Shown here: in pieces, positions 29,170-40,457 of the stretch | Position numbering within the stretch: the first letter of the stretch is position 1 | How the letters are laid out: each line of letters opens with the position of its first letter | Assembly: GCA_964017125.1 (NCBI GenBank) | Contig: OZ024915.1 | Location: 21,916,437 to 21,980,436, forward strand | Length of the DNA: 64,000 nucleotides | DNA from: Flabesymbios commensalis | Lineage: Eukaryota; Annelida; Polychaeta; Terebellida; Flabelligeridae | Reading direction: 5' to 3' | Program-made: the position numbers and the translations under genes | Notes under the pieces: model-generated | The model's database searches: none | The model's input: only the letters and a program-made list of their open reading frames with translations | Told to the model about the DNA's origin: nothing

Positions 29170-31133
29170 GCGAGCTCCGCTCCGACTGCACGTTAGAAAC
29201 CGCTGGACAGACAGCCCATAGACAGACACACTGAGCAGACAGAGGTAAACCAATATGGCCCCCCCAAACCAATATGTCCAAATAATAACATAGTCATGCA
29301 TGCCAGGGCACATTTCCAGTACCAGTGTAATATGTACACGCAGCCATTTGGCATTACGTCATAATAGCATAGGTGTGAAAGCACATCAACATTGTATTTT
29401 GCATTATCATTATCATTATGCATTTTCATTATTGTTTTTACACAGGTTTAATCCGCCACAATGCCAATGGCCCGGGTGGTGTTGAGTTGGACTTGACAAT
29501 AGATCGAAGGGACATGGCCCCTTCTCAACAGATGAAGCTTTGACTAGTAATCTGGGGTGTAACATATAAATCAGAACTTCTTGGGAGATGTTTTTATGTG
29601 GTAATTTGGCTTAAATTGTTCTATCACAATTTTCAGGTAAAAGCAAGGAAATTATATGAAACTCTTGAGACGAGCTGCGGGGGATCCCCCTGAAGTTAAT
29701 CCGCTGCGACGATGTGTGTTGGTCAGGGTTGTAAAATTTATGGCCTTGTCTACCCCTAAGTAGAACGAAGTCTTTATTGAATGTTAGCGGGAACTAATTG
29801 CATACTGTGGCTGCGCACCACCAAATTTAAATTTAAAAACATTGCAATATTTTCTATTTCATTTGAATTTATAATATAAACGTGAATAGCTACATGATTT
29901 ACTGAACGTTGAGATGATAGATAATCTATGAACTTATATGATGTTAAATAATAATATGATTTTTAATCAAATTTGTAATAAAAGCAGAGGTCAATATATC
30001 TGTTATCAATGAGCGACCAACTGTTCACGGGAGTTCAAAACCACTTGGTAGGACGATGGATGAATAATTAAATATGTGCTACATCTTACGAATTTCAGGA
30101 CCAATATCCAGATCATTGTCTAATCAAATATTTAATTTAAAAATAAGAATAATTTAATCTCTTTCAGGTACTAAAATAGCAGCATATAAAATGTTATTCC
30201 TCCGATTTTCATAATTCAAAAACAAGATTAATGGTGAAAATGTTGTGTACGAGGTAAAATGTGGCTTGCGTCATTGGAAAATAGTGTGATCAAAGTGGAA
30301 TCTAGAAGTCATGTCAAATACAGATTCAACAGCCTGGCTAGATAAAAATGTATATCTTTGCGCACTGCAGCTCATGTGTCAGGAAGATCCAACACACCAC
30401 CACCCCACCACCACCACCAAATTACTTCATTAAAGATCTGATCTTACTCTCACCGATGCCCGTCTAAATTTAAGTTTTCTCTCCTTCCATATAACCTTTT
30501 TGCTAAAAGTGAGCACAACATTGAACCCAATGCTGGCTCAATGCTGGTTCACCGTCACTGGCCAACATGATTCGACATTGGGCAGAGCATTATGCTGGCT
30601 GAGTGCTGCATGTCTACAATCACTGCCAATGCACTGTATACAAGACCTAATGCTGATTCAATGTTGGATCAGCATCTGCAATGCTGTCCCAACATCTGCT
30701 ATGCAGGTACAACCGGGGGGGGGGGGGCGTCCCCCCTCCGAATTTTTTTTTAAAGGGGATTTTTTACTCGAAGGGGGGACTGTTCTACCTTGTAATTTTT
30801 TTTGAGGGGGATGTGTTTGGGCTGTCACATTAAAAATCAATTCATCAAATGTAAAACATGTAGTGTTATTGTTATTTCAATCTTCAGGGCAAATGCAGGG
30901 GTCAAGAGTATAAATTATGTTGTTCACCAATCCACTTTGAAAAAAATCCCAGTAAACTCCTTCACCTGCCGCTTGGCCAGCTAACATTACTTGCCACAGG
31001 CTGGTCCGTGGGCCAGCAGTGTTGTAATAGCAGGTGGAGATACTGTCTATGCACCTGTTAGACACTTGGTGTACGTGACCGTCACAGAAGGTATCACATG
31101 CCAATATATGCATGCTACTGTGTGTGCCAGCAA

Positions 31134-31230
31134 CCCAGTAAACACGAGACGTTTACGTAATGCTGGTTTATTGTTGGGCAAGCTTTGCAAATGGTGGGCC
31201 AACATTGCGTCAACGTCGTGTTTAGTGGGA
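31134..31230. mobile_element. about 100-bp CCCAGTAAACACGAG MITE
   Basis: Left CCCAGTAAACACGAGACGTT and right AACGTCGTGTTTAGTGGG are inverted repeats around a body with TTGTTGGGCAAGC...GTGGGCCAACATTG. This is the cleanest copy of this family here. Confidence 0.7.
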
Positions 31231-32910
31231 ACATTACATATTGCTTGAACTTCCGAGTGTGATCATGGCTGGTTGACAAGAGCTAGGATATCTCTTGTCA
31301 TTTAAAAGAGCTATCGCAGCACAATGCTGGTCCTGCATCTGCAATGCCGGCCCACAATCAAACCAATGCTGTCTAAACGTTACGGTATGTACAGCGTAAA
31401 CAGACAGCCAGACCCCTGGGGCCATACACACATCTTTTGGAAGTGTCATAATCCAATCTGACCCCCCACTATGCTAACTCCCCTTATGCGTTTATTAGTG
31501 ATGATACGGTCTCAGATAAAATCTTATGATAACTCTGCAATGGACTCGGTATCAAACTAAAACACGATTACATCAAACAGATGTTGTGCCCACAGAGGCC
31601 AGCAAATGGTGTGGGAATATCACGCACTTGTGATAACTGATGCGCGGGGTCTGAGTAAAAACAGCGGGAATCCCGCATTTGCCACCCTAATTTGGGCCCT
31701 GATTGCCAACTAAAAGAAATATTGGACTTAAAAAAGGAAAGCTTGAAAAATTAAATCACTAATTTATAGAGCAGCCCTATGTCTGGAAAATTAGGAATGG
31801 TCTATTAAAGTTCTTCCATGTACAGTCAGATGCCTCATGATCTGTACTTCCATTGATGTAACGATACGCACTTCCTTTAAAATACAACCTGTACTTCAAT
31901 CAAAGTACGCCCTCAGTGAAACAGATATAAAATTAAATATATAATTTTCCAAACAGTTTTGATAAAATACATTTTGTACAATGAAATGTCATCTTTCAAC
32001 TGAAATATTTCTGGTAGCTGGCCAATGCTCAACAGTTCCAAGACAAAAGGATGAGAAAAAAAACTCCACCTGTTGCAAAAGTCTTGGCTATATTCATGTA
32101 AAAAGAAAATAATTGGAAGTTCCTCTTATAAATAATTTGATAGCTCCATTATCAATGCTCAGAAAGAAACCATTCAACCAATAACAAGTGAAGTTGCAAA
32201 CCCAGCAGGCAATTTTCAGCATGTGACGTAGTTTCAACGTGGATAAAAGGTTGAAACGTGACGAAGGCTAACCTCAATACAAGGTCGCATCAATGTCGTA
32301 TTTCCGAAGTTGTTTTAACAAGGAAAGACATCATTACAACGTCGTAGCGACATCATGCTTGAAACGATGTTGCAATCAAATTGAAATCAAGGTGCAATCA
32401 CGTTGAAATTATGGCTTTGAAACAATTTTCATATGAAACCTTTTTTTAGCACAGGGTGTACTTAGATCAAGGAATGGACATACCTCAATCTAACAACAAA
32501 CTTCAAAGGAAGTATGTATAGTACTTCAATCTGCGGTCAGCCCCCACATCATCATCAAAAATATTTACAATATCAATATAAAAACAAAACCGTTATGGAC
32601 TTGAACAATCATCTTGTCGTATATCCAAATTAGTTTATTTGTTATGCCATTTCAACCATTTGCTCGGTTAATCAAATAATCATCTTTATTAAAATATGAT
32701 TTTTTGTAAAAAATATAAGTCATTGACATTGACATTGTATATAATATATCACCAATCTACTTGTCTTTAAAAACAATCCCAGTAAACTCCTTCAGTTCAC
32801 CTGCCGCTTGGACCTTGGTTAGATTGCTACATAAAATGCAATGTTTTAAAAAATTTCAATTGTAGGTGAAAACAAGGTTATTGAGTTTCACAGAGCTCGG
32901 TTAGATCTAT

Positions 32911-33744
32911 AGTCTAGACTAGAACTAACGACCTGAGTACTGTTCTCGCAGGTACTCAGACCTAACTTGCCATGTTTAAATTTGTGACCGTCACATTTTT
33001 AATCTATTTTCTCGACAAAAAGTTTAAACATAAACATACTCATCTTATGTTGACACATCCAATACACACTCGTTTAACCGAAGCAGGAACTGTCAAATGT
33101 CAAAATATCCTTATTGTCCATAAAAAACACATTTAATCACCATAACAAGCTTTTAAATTTCGCCCAAAATGTCAAACGTGTGTACAAAGACAGTGCTCCA
33201 GATAACATGCGTATATGCGTAAAATACGCATGTAAAAACAGCAAATACTCATTGATAGAAAATCTTAGGGAGTAAAATTACCCACAAAAACTATTAAAAT
33301 ACCCATCAAAGTAAAAAGAAACAGGAAAAATGAAACGATTGTTGTATTTTGTATGTGAGTAGAACTATGTGACCTGAGAATCAGTGAGTGTAAGAAAAAA
33401 ATAATCAATAAAGCTTTCATGTTGTTACATATGAAAAATACTCAGACTTGTTTATTTTTTCATCATATTTCACTTCTCGTCATCCATTTCAATGAGTGAA
33501 ATACTCCTCAAACCAAAAAATTATCTGGAGCTCTGCAAAGAGTGTACACATCACATGATCACGTAGGTGATCTGCTACAGGAGGTCACGCGCAATTCTAT
33601 TGCTAAGAACACAATCATTGTAGTACAAACTCAAACACACTAAATACAGTTACCAGCATGCTGCTGTGCTTAAACATGTATCCAAATTTAACCCATTAAA
33701 TATTGTGACCTCCAGTTGTTCTTGAACTAGGTCTACATTGATCA
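32911..33744. repeat. left arm of a long inverted repeat
   Basis: From AGTCTAGACTAGAACTAACG at the outside to about GATCAGTGTTTTC inside, this arm is complementary to 34842-35405 with clear divergence. It includes an inserted MITE (33195-33531) missing from the other arm. The loop (33745-34841) carries a small CCCAGC-type MITE fragment. Confidence 0.8.
33195..33531. mobile_element. 337-bp MITE with TIR GCTCCAGATAA inserted in the inverted-repeat arm
   Basis: Perfect 11-bp ends GCTCCAGATAA / TTATCTGGAGC. It interrupts sequence that is continuous in the other arm, with imperfect CAAAGACAG / CAAAGAGTG repeats on its sides. An 8-9-bp duplication would fit the hAT superfamily. Confidence 0.7.
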
Positions 33745-34389
33745 GTGTTTTCAATTTAAGCTGCACACAAATAAAATACCTAATGCGCAACACCAATAAA
33801 ATATTGCTGTCTAAAAAATATCACATAGGCCTAAGCAAAGATGATTATTTTTTCGGCTAAATCGTACCAATTGCTACAGGTACCCAGCCAACATTTAAAA
33901 TGTCTGCAAGATAAAATAGGGTACCCACACTCTATGGTCACTGGTCAATGTTCAAAGAAGTCAAGACAGTTTAACCTTTTCACAACTACATTCTATAAAC
34001 GCCCTTTTACATTAATTCACACAAACACAATTTTTTTCAATAACTGCATGATGCAATAACAGAGAAACAATCTGGCTATCAGGTAATATTGGCCTACAAA
34101 ATTATAAATTACATAATCATGGTAACACGATATGAAATTGTGACAGAAACTGACCGTTTATATACGGTGGTCACATACAATTTTGTTTATTGCTATATTT
34201 ATTATGCCGTCACACATCAGGAATTGCTGTGATTGAGTTTGAATGACTATCACACGTTTATGGAATGACTATAATTATTAGTATCTTGGCTTACCATGGG
34301 TTTGATTATGTAATTTATAATTTTTTCAACCCAATATTAACTAGACAGCCGGACGCTTTCTATCTTATTGCACCATGATGGGGTAATAC

Positions 34390-34495
34390 GATACGATGAA
34401 CCAATGATGGGGTAATGCTGGACCAGCATTACATTACATTACAAACGTTGGACCAGCGTCACACTATAATTGGGATAACGTCTCGTGTAAGCTGG
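34390..34495. mobile_element. CCCAGC-type MITE fragment in the loop of the long inverted repeat
   Basis: Contains GGTAATGCTGGACCAGCATT and ends ACGTCTCGTGTAAGCTGGG, matching the right end of the family at 29069. Confidence 0.5.
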
Positions 34496-34841
34496 GCGTC
34501 ACCTGTTGTTTACAAGTAAACAATGAACATGCATACTTGTTTATACGGGCGCATCAACCCCTGAAGTACCAAGGGGAAGAAGACAATTAAAAAGTATTGA
34601 TAACTGACCACCAAATTATTGGATAAAAAATACAAGTAAACCTCCGTCAATACTTATTTTTCTGATTTTTATGATGTAAAGTAGACCTATGTATTGTTTT
34701 TAATAGGATCAACGTCATAACTATTCGTCGAAATATATCATACTTGATTGATGGTAAAAGCCTTAGTTCCAACCCCCGATACTGGGGGACAGCACTGAGA
34801 GCGATTTCACGTTTTGGGGAGAGTCGACCATCTTATTGTAC

Positions 34842-35405
34842 ATGATCATTGGTCCTAGTTCAAGAAGAACTGTAGGTAGACACTGTATTTAATGGGTTAC
34901 ATCTGAATACGAATTTGAGCACAGCAGCATGTTGGTCACCGTATTTGGTGTTGCTACTAAATATTTGCTTACTATATTTTGCGATTGTATGCATAAGTAA
35001 AAGGGTACATGTAGGTCTTGTACTGTCACTATACCTGAGTTTGTACTACAATGATTGTGTTCTTAGCAATAGAATCGCGCGTGACCTCCAGTAGCAGATC
35101 GATTACGTCCACTCTTTGTACACACGTTTGACATTTGGGGCGAAATTTGAAAGCTTGTTATGGTGATTGAATGTGTTTTTTTATGGACAAAAAAAATATT
35201 TTGACATTTGACAGTTCCTGCTTCGGATAAACGAGTGTGTATTGGATGTGCCAACATAAGTCTTATGTTAAGATGTGTATGTTTATGTTCAAACTTTTTG
35301 TCGAGAAAATAGATTAAAAATGTGACGGTCACAAATTTAAACATGGCAAGTTAGGTCTGAGTACCTGCGAGAACAGAATTCAGGCCGTTAGTTCTAGTCT
35401 AGACT
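34842..35405. repeat. right arm of the long inverted repeat
   Basis: Complementary to 32911-33744. Shared landmarks include GTTCTTAGCAATAGAAT, CACGTTTGACATTT, and GTTAGTTCTAGTCTAGACT at the outer edge. It is shorter than the left arm mainly because it lacks the inserted MITE. Confidence 0.8.
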
Positions 35406-35885
35406 ACTCAGTCTTAGAAGTCAGATGTAACGTTATAATAAAGTTATAACACAGTTAGCATAGCGCCTATTATCGCCCGGGGTGGTACAAAAAAAACACT
35501 TCAAATCGCCTCGACAAAATTGAACGACATCACAACTCGTCAACTGAAACGACACAAAAAAGACTCACATATAATGATACTGTCTGGATTTACTCAATAA
35601 GTTATCAGCAGACTGATTATTCTAGTTCAACGAGAGATAAGGAGAAACCCGCGGTTTCGCCTTTGATCTGCAATCCGTGCACTTGTTGACACATGGGTTA
35701 GCTGTAAGCTTAACAGCTAAGCGTCGCTATCAAAGCAAACATAAAAAGTAGCTCTGAACGTGATTTCTTGCCAATCATCATCAGATCCAGGGCTGCATCA
35801 GATCTAACCACGTTAGCCCTGAATGTATTGTGGGCCTACAAGGCTCATTCTCCACACACATATCAACTTTTATGCCAACTTCACC

Positions 35886-36085
35886 GTCTGTAGACCTGTC
35901 ATGCGGAGACTCTTTCTAGCATGGTGTCATGCGTGATACTCTTTTTAGCATGGTGTCCTGCTTTCTATTCTAATGAGCGGTCAACAAATATATATTATGA
36001 CGAACAGAAATTCATAGTTTTCGCATATTTACATGCTAACGGTGTTCAATGTTCTACTAGATCTTTTGATATGAATAGGCATGCC
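35886..36085. repeat. dispersed repeat, inverted relative to 56590-56800
   Basis: About 200 bp aligning (by eye roughly three-quarters identical) to the complement of 56590-56800, including CTGTAGAC, CTTTCTAGCATGGTGTCATG and TTTTCGCATATTT. It contains two tandem copies of a 27-bp CTTTCTAGCATGGTGTCATG unit. Confidence 0.7.
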
Positions 36086-36194
36086 TAGAAAGCGAGCGGA
36101 ATAATTATTATGAACTAAAGTAGGGGCTCATGTAATGACATAGGCTATAGGCCTAAGTATAAGTCAATGTAACGTGAGGATAACGTGTAGGCTA

Positions 36195-36235
36195 GACTCA
36201 TTCTGACCTCAGAGATTATATCTCTGATACCACAC
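36195..36235. repeat. left member of a 41-bp inverted pair flanking the helicase/DUF6589 genes
   Basis: AGACTCATTCTGACCTCAGAG and the following ATTATATCTCTGATACCACA match the complement of 53430-53470 at about 37 of 41 positions. The core TCAGAGATTATATCTCTGA is itself a palindrome. No clear target duplication was found. Confidence 0.7.
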
Positions 36236-36709
36236 GCTCATTTCGCGGTATGCACGCATGGCGATTGACCAGATTTATCAGCCGTTAGTGAGCGTTACCA
36301 CGTGATTTTATAACCATTCCTATAACCATGGAACTATTTTGGTACTCACTTCGACTCATTACTTATCCTTTTTTCAATATTTAATTTGATCTTAGAGTTT
36401 GCTACAGGTAAGGGCTATTTATTCTGTTTAGTAGTGGATAAATTGAACCAGCACAATTCGCATGTCATTCAGTAATTTATATTTGCCAGTGTTTTGAAGC
36501 CGATTGTAAATTCTGTCAGAAAAACGTAAACATGGACCTTCTAACAGCAGCGCGTAGGCAGAAAAAGTAATCCATTGAATGTTTTCTATTTCTATGTGAA
36601 TAGAAAATCATATGTGGCGGAGTAGTGGTGTTTTATATTTGCTATATATTTTCAGAACACTTAAGCGTGTTTATAAGCCTACAGTTGTTATATCAACAAA
36701 ACTGCTCAA

Positions 36710-37165
36710 AATGAGCAGTTTTTGTCCAAACATGGCGTGTGGTTACAGAGAGAGAGCGGGGTTGACCTGAGCGACATCTATGTGTGGAGAATGGGCTAGA
36801 CTACACAACAAATCACAGGCCCTGCCGCAGGGTGTTGAGCGATCCATATATTGTCGGAAGGCCCAGGCCGCCCACTTGCGAGCTAGCTAAAGTCTAAACC
36901 AAACAAAAAACATTAGGCCCTGCAACACTGAGTTAGATTACACTACTATTTACAGAAATGTAGTGTTATCTACATCGTCAGTGTCTAAAAAAATAAAAAC
37001 GGAAACAATTTTTTTAGATGTCGTCCAAGTATGTTGTTGAACTAGACTAAATTAACTGTCAGTGAGTTTGGTCTTAAATCATTCTCCACACATAGATGTC
37101 GCTCAGGTCACCCACCACTGCATCTCTGTAATCAGGCGCCATTTTATGTTCAAAACTGCTCAAAA
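36710..37165. repeat. inverted repeat just upstream of the RecQ-like gene
   Basis: 36710-36797 is complementary to about 37079-37165; both contain GACCTGAGCGACATCTATGT and an AACTGCTCAAAATG-type block. The hairpin would lie 180 bp before the helicase start codon. Confidence 0.75.
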
Positions 37166-37351
37166 TGGGAAGTTTTTTTATTGGATGTGTGAAATGTTGA
37201 AATAGGCAACGGTTACCTTTGAAAAATAAAAACAAACAAATTAGTTCATTACTCCGCCAAAAAATATCAATTTTGATGGTTAATTTGGATATATTAATGA
37301 AGTACTTTTTTCTCTTCCTCCGCCGTCTCAATAGTCTGCTGTGATGTGGTT

Positions 37352-37368
37352 TCTAAAAATGGCGGCGC
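37352..37368 (+). promoter_or_regulatory. YY1-like motif over the helicase start codon
   Basis: AAAATGGCGGC matches the vertebrate YY1 consensus AANATGGCGGC, which in many genes and in L1 elements sits at the start of the transcript. A complementary CGCCATTTT lies at 37136. Function is inferred. Confidence 0.4.
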
Positions 37369-38753
37369 CCAGTCATGCCAGTGAGATTGATTTACAACTT
37401 GACAAACTTTCATCGTTATATCAACATTTTGGGGATTTGAAGACGTTAAAAGTCAAACAAAGAGAGAGTTTACAGTTAGTTTACGATACAAACTGTGATT
37501 TAATTGTAAATTTGCCGACAGGCTACGGAAAATCGCTTATATATCAGGTTTTGGCACCGCTACTTCGTCTGAGAAATGGTCGCACTGCTGGATGTGTTTT
37601 AGTGATCAGCCCACTCACCGCAATACAGACAGATCAGGTAAAACAACTTAAAGAAATCGGACTTAAGGCATGCAGAATAGACGTCACAGGTAGAGGAGAA
37701 TGTCTTGAAGATGCTAACGTTAGTGATAGTGACGACTGCAGTGATTCTGTTTACCCTGGCGATGATCTGTCACTGACACTGTGGAGTGATGTACCACTCC
37801 AGGATATAAAAGAAGGAAAGTTTGATATTGTCACCTGTCATCCCGAGGCATTGTTCTGCACAAGGCAAGGTGTGAGACTCTTATCTGACAGCACATTTAG
37901 TGAAAACGTACTGGCGACAGTAGTTGATGAGGCTCACAAAGTTGATGATTGGTCAAGGGAGTTCAGACGTGCGTTCGGTGAACTACACACACTCCCCGCC
38001 TTTTTTCCTGGTGTCAGTCATGTTGCTATGAGTGGCACCCTCACTTCAGATTTGAAGAAACGACTCCCATGTGTGCTTGGCTTGTTTGAACCGAAGATCA
38101 TCGAAGAAACCCCGGATCGACCTAATCTTTTTTTAGATCGTAAAGTGAAGGGCTCAAATGTGGATATTTGGAGTACTTACGAGACTATCTATGTTCCATT
38201 ATTTGACACACTTAAAAATGATACCGCAAATTTTCCTGTAACACTCTTGTTCTTGCCAATGGAACGAATGGCGGAGGCTGTCAGCTATGGACAGACTATT
38301 TTTGGGAAGCAGTCTGCGGAGACCACTCTTTATGGTGTCATATATTCAAATCAAGATCGTGCCACAAAAGATATTTTTCTCACAGCCCTGAAGATGAAGC
38401 ACTCTACACTTCGTCTTCTACTTTGCACATCAACAATTGGTATGGGGTTCAATCCGCCAGGTGTTGAAAGGGTTGTGCATGCTGCACCACCCAGGAATCT
38501 TTCCGACTATTTCCAACAGATAGGCAGAGCAGGAAGAAGTGGTCAAGAAGCCACTGCATTGCTTCATTTTAATGCATCGGATATTGCTGCCAATCTACCA
38601 GGGATTAAAGATGATATTGTGAGCTATTGTAAAACTGAAGACTGTCTCAGAGAGTGCATTCTGAATAATTTTGGATTTAGCAAAGATTTATCATCTCCAA
38701 AAGGCTGTAAGTGCTGTTGTAGATGTGCATTAATTTGTGATTGTGGATGTTAA
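37359..38753 (+). CDS. RecQ-like DNA helicase, intronless, 464 residues
   Basis: Superfamily 2 helicase of RecQ type. Visible motifs: motif 0 LKVKQRESL (about 31-39); Walker A PTGYGKS (53-59); Ia VISPLTAI (82-89); II DEAH (190-193); III SGTLT (225-229, SGT instead of the usual SAT); V STIGMGFNPPGV (358-369); VI QIGRAGRSGQ (387-396). A Cys-rich end (GCKCCCRCALICDCGC) with earlier Cys residues resembles the RecQ zinc subdomain. The winged-helix and HRDC domains of cellular RecQ are absent. I chose ATG 37359 because its context AAAATGGCGG is strong; an in-frame ATG at 37344 would add five residues. It is a single exon, unlike its intron-rich neighbours, and converges on the DUF6589-like gene. 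Such short RecQ-like genes are often multi-copy in invertebrates; a transposon origin is inferred. All core motifs look intact. Confidence 0.85.
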   Translation: MAAPSHASEIDLQLDKLSSLYQHFGDLKTLKVKQRESLQLVYDTNCDLIVNLPTGYGKSLIYQVLAPLLRLRNGRTAGCVLVISPLTAIQTDQVKQLKEIGLKACRIDVTGRGECLEDANVSDSDDCSDSVYPGDDLSLTLWSDVPLQDIKEGKFDIVTCHPEALFCTRQGVRLLSDSTFSENVLATVVDEAHKVDDWSREFRRAFGELHTLPAFFPGVSHVAMSGTLTSDLKKRLPCVLGLFEPKIIEETPDRPNLFLDRKVKGSNVDIWSTYETIYVPLFDTLKNDTANFPVTLLFLPMERMAEAVSYGQTIFGKQSAETTLYGVIYSNQDRATKDIFLTALKMKHSTLRLLLCTSTIGMGFNPPGVERVVHAAPPRNLSDYFQQIGRAGRSGQEATALLHFNASDIAANLPGIKDDIVSYCKTEDCLRECILNNFGFSKDLSSPKGCKCCCRCALICDCGC

Positions 38754-39771
38754 TAGCCGTTTTTATAGCATTGAGTTAGACAAGATATCTGTCTTGCACT
38801 GTGTTCAAAACAGTCTGCTCGGTGTTGTTAAAAAACACATGTAGGCCTATACATATTTCGACAAGATGTTGTCCTTTATTCCTACATCCATACTGATTAT
38901 AGCTGGTTGATTCATACTTTAAATTTTTTTTTTTCAATTTGCCTCCTAATTAACTTACTAGAAGGCAGGTAATTTTATTTTGTCACGAATTGATTATAGG
39001 TTACTATTAACAGATTAAGTTAGTATCATGTGGCAATTTAACAAATATATGTATTTATAAGCCACTGTTCAGCTGTGTCTGTGGACATCAGTTACATCAG
39101 CTTAGATTTGTTATTAAATTTCACATGGATCCATGGTTTTAACAGCAAAACATTAGCTATGCTGTAGACAAATAAATGCATTGCCATAAGTGGCATGTGC
39201 AATGAATAACATTTTTTGTTCTGTGCAGTACATTTGAAAAAAAAATGGAAAAATATTTTTTCATCTCCTTAATATGCATACTGAATATTTGCAATGCAAT
39301 TCCAAGAATATTTATAATATTTATATATACTTCTTGCGAATGTACCAATATTTTATCAGCGGGGGGGGGGGGGGGGAGGGGGAAGGCATTTTTATTGGAT
39401 ATTTAAAGTAAGAAACACAAAACACTCCTTTTTTGTTGAAGAAGTTATTCAATTTTTTTATTATGAAACAGAATCCTCAAAAGTGCTGGCTGCATAATAT
39501 GATGTATACACATGCAATCATGTTTATGTTGGTGCTAATGTTCAATAACAAAGCCAAAAAACATGCATTTTCAATATTTCTAGCACTTCACTGTAGGCTT
39601 AATAATTACATTAAACATGTTAAACAATGTTCAACCTTTCATATCAGTATGAAACAGCACATTACCAGACATATATTTTTTCAAAGTTGCTAATCATTAT
39701 CTATTTTTCATAAATGCTCATTACAACACATGTGGTAATAATTCAGTATGTACGGTATCTCAACCCTCTTT

Positions 39772-39968
39772 AGGGGTATTGTCAAGTTAATAAAAATCCA
39801 AGTAAAACTCACAAATTGGTGGGTGGTTCAAGCCCCAACTCGGATTTTTGTGTGTTTGTTTCTGTACATATTAAAAAAAATGGTACAGTGGGGGTGGGTG
39901 GTATGCGGTCTGGCCAATCCAATTTTTTTTTCTGGTTTTTAGATTTTTTTTAACTTGACAAGACCCCT
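39772..39968. mobile_element. AGGGGTCTTGTCAAGTT-type MITE, possible Harbinger relative
   Basis: Left AGGGGTATTGTCAAGTTAA and right TTAACTTGACAAGACCCCT are inverted repeats; the interior has a T-rich tract and GGTGGGTGG runs. The better copy is at 45762. Confidence 0.65.
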
Positions 39969-40303
39969 CACATCCATATATTTATTTTATTCTTATTCAC
40001 CTTGTACATGTTGTAAACTTGTTAGATACATATTGCTGGATGAAGAATTTTACCATATTTTATAAAAATAAAACAGATGTGATATATCATGTATATTCAC
40101 AGAATGAACCAATGTTGTATGCTTATTGCAATCACTCAATTAAATTACAGATCTATGAGAATATTCTCCATATCATCAATCAATCTTAATGTATATTTTA
40201 CATTTGAAAAAATAGCTCAATCCAATTAAAAAAAATAATTATACAGACCAACAGTCTCATTCACTATTTTAGACATGTAGTGTGTTAAGTGATTGGAAAT
40301 TAC

Positions 40304-40457
40304 TTAACCTCTTCACTTCCAGGCCGAAGTGCATACCAGGATCCACGGATCTTGGTATAACTATAGTAAATCCGACGGAAATTTCCGTCATGAATGGTTA
40401 CATACATTGACGAATGACGACGGAAATTTCCGTCATGTATGGTGGTGAAGGGGTTAA
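40304..40457. mobile_element. TTAA-flanked hairpin MITE, family E
   Basis: TTAACCTCTTCACTTCCAGG at the left, GGTGGTGAAGGGGTTAA at the right, with GACGGAAATTTCCGTCAT twice inside. Both edges carry TTAA. Confidence 0.75.

Larger units (their letters stand above)
28904..32910. other. gene-free stretch with repeat fragments
   Basis: No supportable exon was seen. It contains MITE copies (29069, 31134), fragments rich in CAATGCTGG/GTTGGCCCA words (30500-30720, 31310-31380), a G-run and T-run block at 30714-30805, and a region with GTTGAAACGTGACG-type repeats near 32200-32420. Confidence 0.6.

Noticed and set aside
35063-35344. 93-residue frame in the right inverted-repeat arm
   Set aside because: No family resemblance; the partner arm keeps only parts of the frame, and it lies wholly inside repeat DNA.
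37359-38753. Cellular RecQ orthologue (WRN, BLM or RECQL)
   Set aside because: It is too short, intronless, lacks winged-helix and HRDC domains, and has SGT in motif III; it fits better with multi-copy RecQ-like genes.
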